DNA of 16,105 nt from CAYRPN01 sp964426135 (GTDB taxonomy: Bacteria; Planctomycetota; Phycisphaerae; Phycisphaerales; Phycisphaeraceae): the NCBI GenBank assembly GCA_964426135.1, contig CAYRPN010000131.1, positions 1 to 16,105 of the forward strand, read 5' to 3'. This document shows positions 13,599-16,105 of the stretch, one piece after another. The translations under genes and the position numbers were made by a program. The notes beneath the pieces are model-generated. The model did not search any database. It saw only the letters and a program-made list of their open reading frames with translations, and was not told where the DNA came from. The first letter of the stretch is position 1. Every line of letters starts with the position of its first letter.

Positions 13599-14615
13599 AT
13601 GTCGCGTTCAGCAATCATCCTGACGGCGCAGCGGGCGCTATGGCTTTCGTGTGTGCTTGCCGCCATGTCGGCCGCGCTCGTGATGGGTGATCCTTCGTCG
13701 CCGTCCTCGTCGCCGTCCGCGCCGCCGCCCGCGACGCCGCCCGCGCCGAAAGTTCCCGCCGCTGCGACCACGCTCGCCAACCAGCCGGTGGTCACCCCGC
13801 GCGACGCGTCAGTTGCCGCGCCGGTCAGCCCGAAAACGCCCGTCGCCCCCGTCGCTCCCGACGATCAGAAGCTCCTCAATCTCGCCCGGCAGCTTTCCAC
13901 GTCCACGCCTGCGATCCCCGCGTCGCCAACCGATGTCGCACCGGCCGGGCCTGCTGCCCACAGTGCTGCATCCGCAGTCGCGCCGGCCGGAGAAAAGTCG
14001 TTGCCAGGCAGGCGAGAAAAAGACGTCGCTGCTGGCGACGTGGCGGCGCCACAGGCTCCGGCGGATAGTCGTCCACTCAGCGCCCGCCGTCGCGCGGAGG
14101 GCGGCGAAGCGGAAGCCGTCGCGCCGCCGACATCCGCCGGCGCCGGCGGCTGGGCAGTGACCATCGGCGCGCTCACCGGCATCATCGGCCTGATCTTCGT
14201 GCTCCGCGCGGGCCTCTCGCGATGGATGGGCGGCGTCAGCGCCACCAACCGCAGCGCCGTCGTGCAGGTGCTCAGTCGCGTGGCGGTCGCGCCGCGCAAT
14301 CATGTGCTGCTGCTGCGCGTGGGCAGCCGCGTGCTGGTCGTCGGCGATTCCGCCACCGGCATGCGCACGCTGGCGCAGATCGACGACGCCGAGGAAATCG
14401 CCGATCTGCTCGCGGCTGTCTCCAGTGCCAAGCCTTCCAGCATCAGCGCCGGCTTCCGCCAGATGCTCACCGGGTTCACCGGCGAATACACGCGGGACGA
14501 GCGCGCCGCCGTCGGCGGCGATGAACAGGAAATGCGCGTCGACCGCGCACGCGACAAGGTCGGCGGCCTCGTGGGCAAGATTCGCAGCATCGCCGGCAAG
14601 GGAGGTGGGGCATGA
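13599..14615 (+). CDS. fliO: Flagellar biosynthesis protein FliO with a long N-terminal extension
   Basis: FliO is a membrane scaffold that helps assemble the FliP pore of the export gate. The conserved part is a membrane segment (about residues 184-203, GWAVTIGALTGIIGLIFVLR) followed by the cytoplasmic FliO domain (about 219-272), with VVQVLSRVAVAPRNHVLLLR and GSRVLVVGDSATGM. At 338 aa the protein is much longer than typical FliO (100-150 aa). The extra is an N-terminal signal-like segment (residues 1-30) and a Pro/Ala/Ser-rich, presumably periplasmic stretch (31-180), plus an Arg/Gly-rich tail. AAGGA 6 nt upstream supports the start. It overlaps fliP by 4 nt (ATGA), which suggests coupled translation. 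Confidence 0.88.
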   Translation: MSRSAIILTAQRALWLSCVLAAMSAALVMGDPSSPSSSPSAPPPATPPAPKVPAAATTLANQPVVTPRDASVAAPVSPKTPVAPVAPDDQKLLNLARQLSTSTPAIPASPTDVAPAGPAAHSAASAVAPAGEKSLPGRREKDVAAGDVAAPQAPADSRPLSARRRAEGGEAEAVAPPTSAGAGGWAVTIGALTGIIGLIFVLRAGLSRWMGGVSATNRSAVVQVLSRVAVAPRNHVLLLRVGSRVLVVGDSATGMRTLAQIDDAEEIADLLAAVSSAKPSSISAGFRQMLTGFTGEYTRDERAAVGGDEQEMRVDRARDKVGGLVGKIRSIAGKGGGA

Positions 14616-15478
14616 AGCTCATCGCCCGCATCCTTTTCGCCATCGCCATGCTCGCCTCGACTGCCGCTTCGGCGTCGGCGCAGTCGGCGGCGCCGACCAA
14701 AGGCGGCGAGATCAATCCCGTCAAACTGATCGATGACGCCGCCCGCCTCGTGCCCGATTTCGCAGGACCAGGCGACAAGTCGAAGAACGGCGACGAAGCC
14801 GCGCCGAAAAACAACGTCAGCTCCGCCATCTCCGTGCTCATCCTGCTCACCGTGCTCACACTGGCGCCGGCGATCCTCGTGATGTGCACGAGCTTCACGC
14901 GCATCATCGTGGTGCTCGCGCTGCTGCGTCAGGCGATCGGCACGCAGAACCTGCCGCCCAGTCAGGTGGTGGTGGGGCTCGCCGTGTTTATGACATTTCT
15001 GGTGATGGGGCCGACGTTTCAGAAGATCAACGAGGACGCGATTCAGCCGCTGTCGAACAACACGATCGATCAGATGGAAGCCTGGTCGCGCGCCAAGCAG
15101 CCGCTGCGCGATTTCATGTTCGCCCAGATCGATCACGCCGGGAACTGGGACGACGTGTACATGATTCTCAGCTATCGCGGCATCGACACCAGCGACCCGA
15201 GCAAACTCACCGACGGCGACGTGGACATGATCACCCTCGTGCCGGCTTTCATCCTCAGCGAATTGAAGGTCGCGTTTCTCATGGGATTCCGGCTGTATCT
15301 GCCGTTCCTGATCATCGACATGGTGATCAGCAGCGTGCTGATCAGCATGGGCATGCTGATGCTGCCGCCGGTGCTGATCAGTCTGCCGTTCAAGCTCTTG
15401 CTGTTCGTGCTGGTGGACGGTTGGCGACTCGTCGTCGGCAACCTGCTGAATAGTTTCGCGGTGTCGGGAGTGACGTAG
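14612..15478 (+). CDS. fliP: Flagellar export gate protein FliP
   Basis: FliP forms the core pore of the flagellar export gate with FliQ and FliR in the inner membrane. The 288-aa protein has a signal peptide (about residues 1-24, LIARILFAIAMLASTAASA). The family motifs follow: TSFTRIIVVLALLRQAIGTQ (about 92-111), NLPPSQVVVGLAVFMTFLVM, then TLVPAFILSELKVAFLMGF and LPFLIIDMVISSVLISMGM. It ends KLLLFVLVDGWRLVVGNLL. Length and motifs are typical. GGAGG 6 nt upstream of the ATG overlaps the end of fliO. fliQ follows, but after a 173-nt repeat-filled spacer instead of the usual short gap. Confidence 0.97.
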   Translation: MKLIARILFAIAMLASTAASASAQSAAPTKGGEINPVKLIDDAARLVPDFAGPGDKSKNGDEAAPKNNVSSAISVLILLTVLTLAPAILVMCTSFTRIIVVLALLRQAIGTQNLPPSQVVVGLAVFMTFLVMGPTFQKINEDAIQPLSNNTIDQMEAWSRAKQPLRDFMFAQIDHAGNWDDVYMILSYRGIDTSDPSKLTDGDVDMITLVPAFILSELKVAFLMGFRLYLPFLIIDMVISSVLISMGMLMLPPVLISLPFKLLLFVLVDGWRLVVGNLLNSFAVSGVT

Positions 15479-15482
15479 GGCG

Positions 15483-15524
15483 GAGCCGAGAGCCGAGAGC
15501 CGAGAGCCGTTAGCCATTAGCTCA
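15483..15524 (+). repeat. Heptamer array (GAGCCGA) after fliP
   Basis: Six 7-bp units (GAGCCGA x3, GAGCCGT, TAGCCAT, TAGCTCA) start a few nt after the fliP stop. They share the AGCCG core with the arrays between fliL and fliN. Confidence 0.85.
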
Positions 15525-15559
15525 AAGCATCGATGGCGATGGCACTCGGCTCCAGTTGT

Positions 15560-15642
15560 CTTGTCCTGCTAACGGCTATCGGCTAGCGGCTAACGGCCTC
15601 CGCTGCCTTGTCCTGCTAACGGCTAACGGCTCACAGCTAACG
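15560..15642 (-). repeat. GCTAACG arrays with a 19-nt direct repeat before fliQ
   Basis: Two blocks of 7-bp units (15568-15602: GCTAACG, GCTATCG, GCTAGCG, GCTAACG, GCCTCCG; and 15615-15642: GCTAACG x2, GCTCACA, GCTAACG) are each preceded by CTTGTCCT. The 19-nt sequence CTTGTCCTGCTAACGGCTA at 15560-15578 recurs at 15607-15625. These units are complementary to the GAGCCGA/TAGCC array upstream. The last GCTAACG ends 9 nt before the fliQ ATG. Confidence 0.88.
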
Positions 15643-15651
15643 GCTTCCTCC

Positions 15652-15909
15652 ATGACCATCGACCAAGCCATCGAGATCATCCGCGAATCACTCACCGTGA
15701 TGTTGATGCTCAGCGCGCCGATCCTGGCGGCGGGCCTCGCCATCGGATTGGTCATCAGCATTTTTCAGGCGGTCACACAGATTCAGGATCAGACGCTCAG
15801 CTTCGTGCCCAAGATCGTGGTGATGGCCGGCGTCACGATCCTGGTCACGCCGTGGATCGGATCGCTGATCATCGAATATGCACGGCGTATGTTCGGCGGA
15901 TTTGAGTAG
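15652..15909 (+). CDS. fliQ: Flagellar export gate protein FliQ
   Basis: FliQ (85 aa) is a two-helix membrane protein of the export gate, packing around FliP and FliR. It begins MTIDQAIEIIRESLTVMLML. Membrane segments lie at about residues 15-38 and 53-72. The family signature FQAVTQIQDQTLSFVPK is at about 37-53. The ATG at 15652 is chosen because it gives the normal family N-terminus and length; a longer reading from 15556 would translate the heptamer repeats. No Shine-Dalgarno site is seen. Like fliG, it is preceded by a GCTAACG unit ending 9-10 nt before the start. fliR should follow but is outside the window. Confidence 0.96.
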   Translation: MTIDQAIEIIRESLTVMLMLSAPILAAGLAIGLVISIFQAVTQIQDQTLSFVPKIVVMAGVTILVTPWIGSLIIEYARRMFGGFE

Positions 15910-15930
15910 GGTCGCCCAAGGTCGGACCCG

Positions 15931-15956
15931 CGTCGGGCAAAGCCCGACGGCTAAAC
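15931..15956. repeat. Half-copy of the TTTAGCCG hairpin element
   Basis: CGTCGGGC-AAA-GCCCGACG followed by GCTAAAC is the reverse complement of one arm of the element at 11206-11264, but with the third stem pair changed from G-C to T-A on both sides. The conserved layout and the compensating change argue for a shared, structure-constrained repeat family. Confidence 0.65.
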
Positions 15957-16026
15957 AGCGGATTGGCCACATATACACAATTGCATACACACGAACATAC
16001 ACACCCACCCCCACACCCACACCCCC

Positions 16027-16103
16027 ACACCCTACACCCTACACCCTACCCCCTACACCCTACACCCTAAACCCTACACCCTAACCCCTAACCCCTTCCC
16101 CCT
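16027..16103 (+). repeat. Telomere-like heptamer array (ACACCCT)
   Basis: Eleven 7-bp units (mostly ACACCCT, with ACCCCCT, AAACCCT, AACCCCT and TCCCCCT) end at the window edge and may continue past it. The preceding 15995-16026 is a looser CA-rich tract. On the - strand it is a series of GGG runs spaced by about 4 nt, fit for G-quadruplex folding. No gene is seen in 15910-16105. Confidence 0.9.
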
Positions 16104-16105
16104 TC

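Noticed and set aside
14300..15517. Long - strand open frame opposite fliO and fliP
   Set aside because: It is a His/Gln/Arg-rich shadow of FliP codons with no homology that I recognise.
15556..15651. Upstream in-frame ATG-like extension of fliQ
   Set aside because: The added residues come from the GCTAACG repeat, and the family N-terminus matches the ATG at 15652.
15963..15985. Sigma-54 promoter (TGGCC...TTGCA)
   Set aside because: The two boxes are about 6 nt too far apart for a -24/-12 promoter.
16027..16105. A true telomere at the end of a linear replicon
   Set aside because: The window edge is arbitrary, the array is one of many period-7 arrays here, and the operon is expected to continue with fliR.

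Overview
The window is one strand-uniform block of flagellar genes, all on the + strand, from a GC-rich bacterium. In order it reads fliG, fliH, fliI, fliJ, a motE/ylxF-type gene, fliK, flgD, a small unassigned gene, flgE, flbD (swrD), motA, motB, fliL, fliN, fliO, fliP and fliQ. This is close to the order known from Bacillus and other deep-branching bacteria, with motAB placed between flbD and fliL. The abundance of short hairpin elements (cores such as TTTAGCCGGCGGGC and GGTGCGTCC...GACGCACC) and the weak use of Shine-Dalgarno sites suggest a member of the Planctomycetota, perhaps Phycisphaerae. That placement is an inference and was not checked against any database.

Layout: 1-417 is non-coding and made of hairpin elements plus a heptamer array that runs up to the fliG start codon. 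418-6876 holds the C-ring and export ATPase genes (fliG-fliH-fliI-fliJ), a membrane coiled-coil MotE-like protein and the hook-length regulator fliK. 7033-9909 holds hook assembly (flgD, a small gene, flgE). 10017-12700 holds flbD, the stator genes motA and motB, and fliL. 13111-15909 holds fliN and the export-gate genes fliO, fliP and fliQ. fliR and flhB would be expected next but lie beyond the window. fliM, normally between fliL and fliN, is absent and that slot is filled with repeats.

The most striking content is between the genes. Where genes are tightly coupled (fliJ/motE, motE/fliK, flgD/small gene, fliO/fliP) there are no repeats. Most of the other spacers carry tandem arrays with a 7-bp period, but the unit differs from spacer to spacer: GCTAACG, AAATCCG, GAGATCT, ATTCGGG, CTCTGTC, CCGTTAG/CCGACAG, GAGCCGA and ACACCCT. 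One array contains a 100-N assembly gap. The spacers also hold several families of palindromic elements: a ~120-bp double palindrome in two copies, one of which supplies the fliH stop codon; a related element between fliI and fliJ; a perfect 25-bp inverted repeat before motB with a diverged half-copy after fliQ; and a GGTGCGTC hairpin in two copies. Many of their arms are also G-quadruplex-type G-runs.

Together the proteins form the rotor switch (FliG, FliN), the export apparatus (FliH/I/J, FliO/P/Q), hook building (FlgD, FlgE, FliK) and the stator (MotA, MotB, FliL, FlbD, MotE-like). The system itself is classical. What may be undescribed is the period-7 spacer architecture laid over it.
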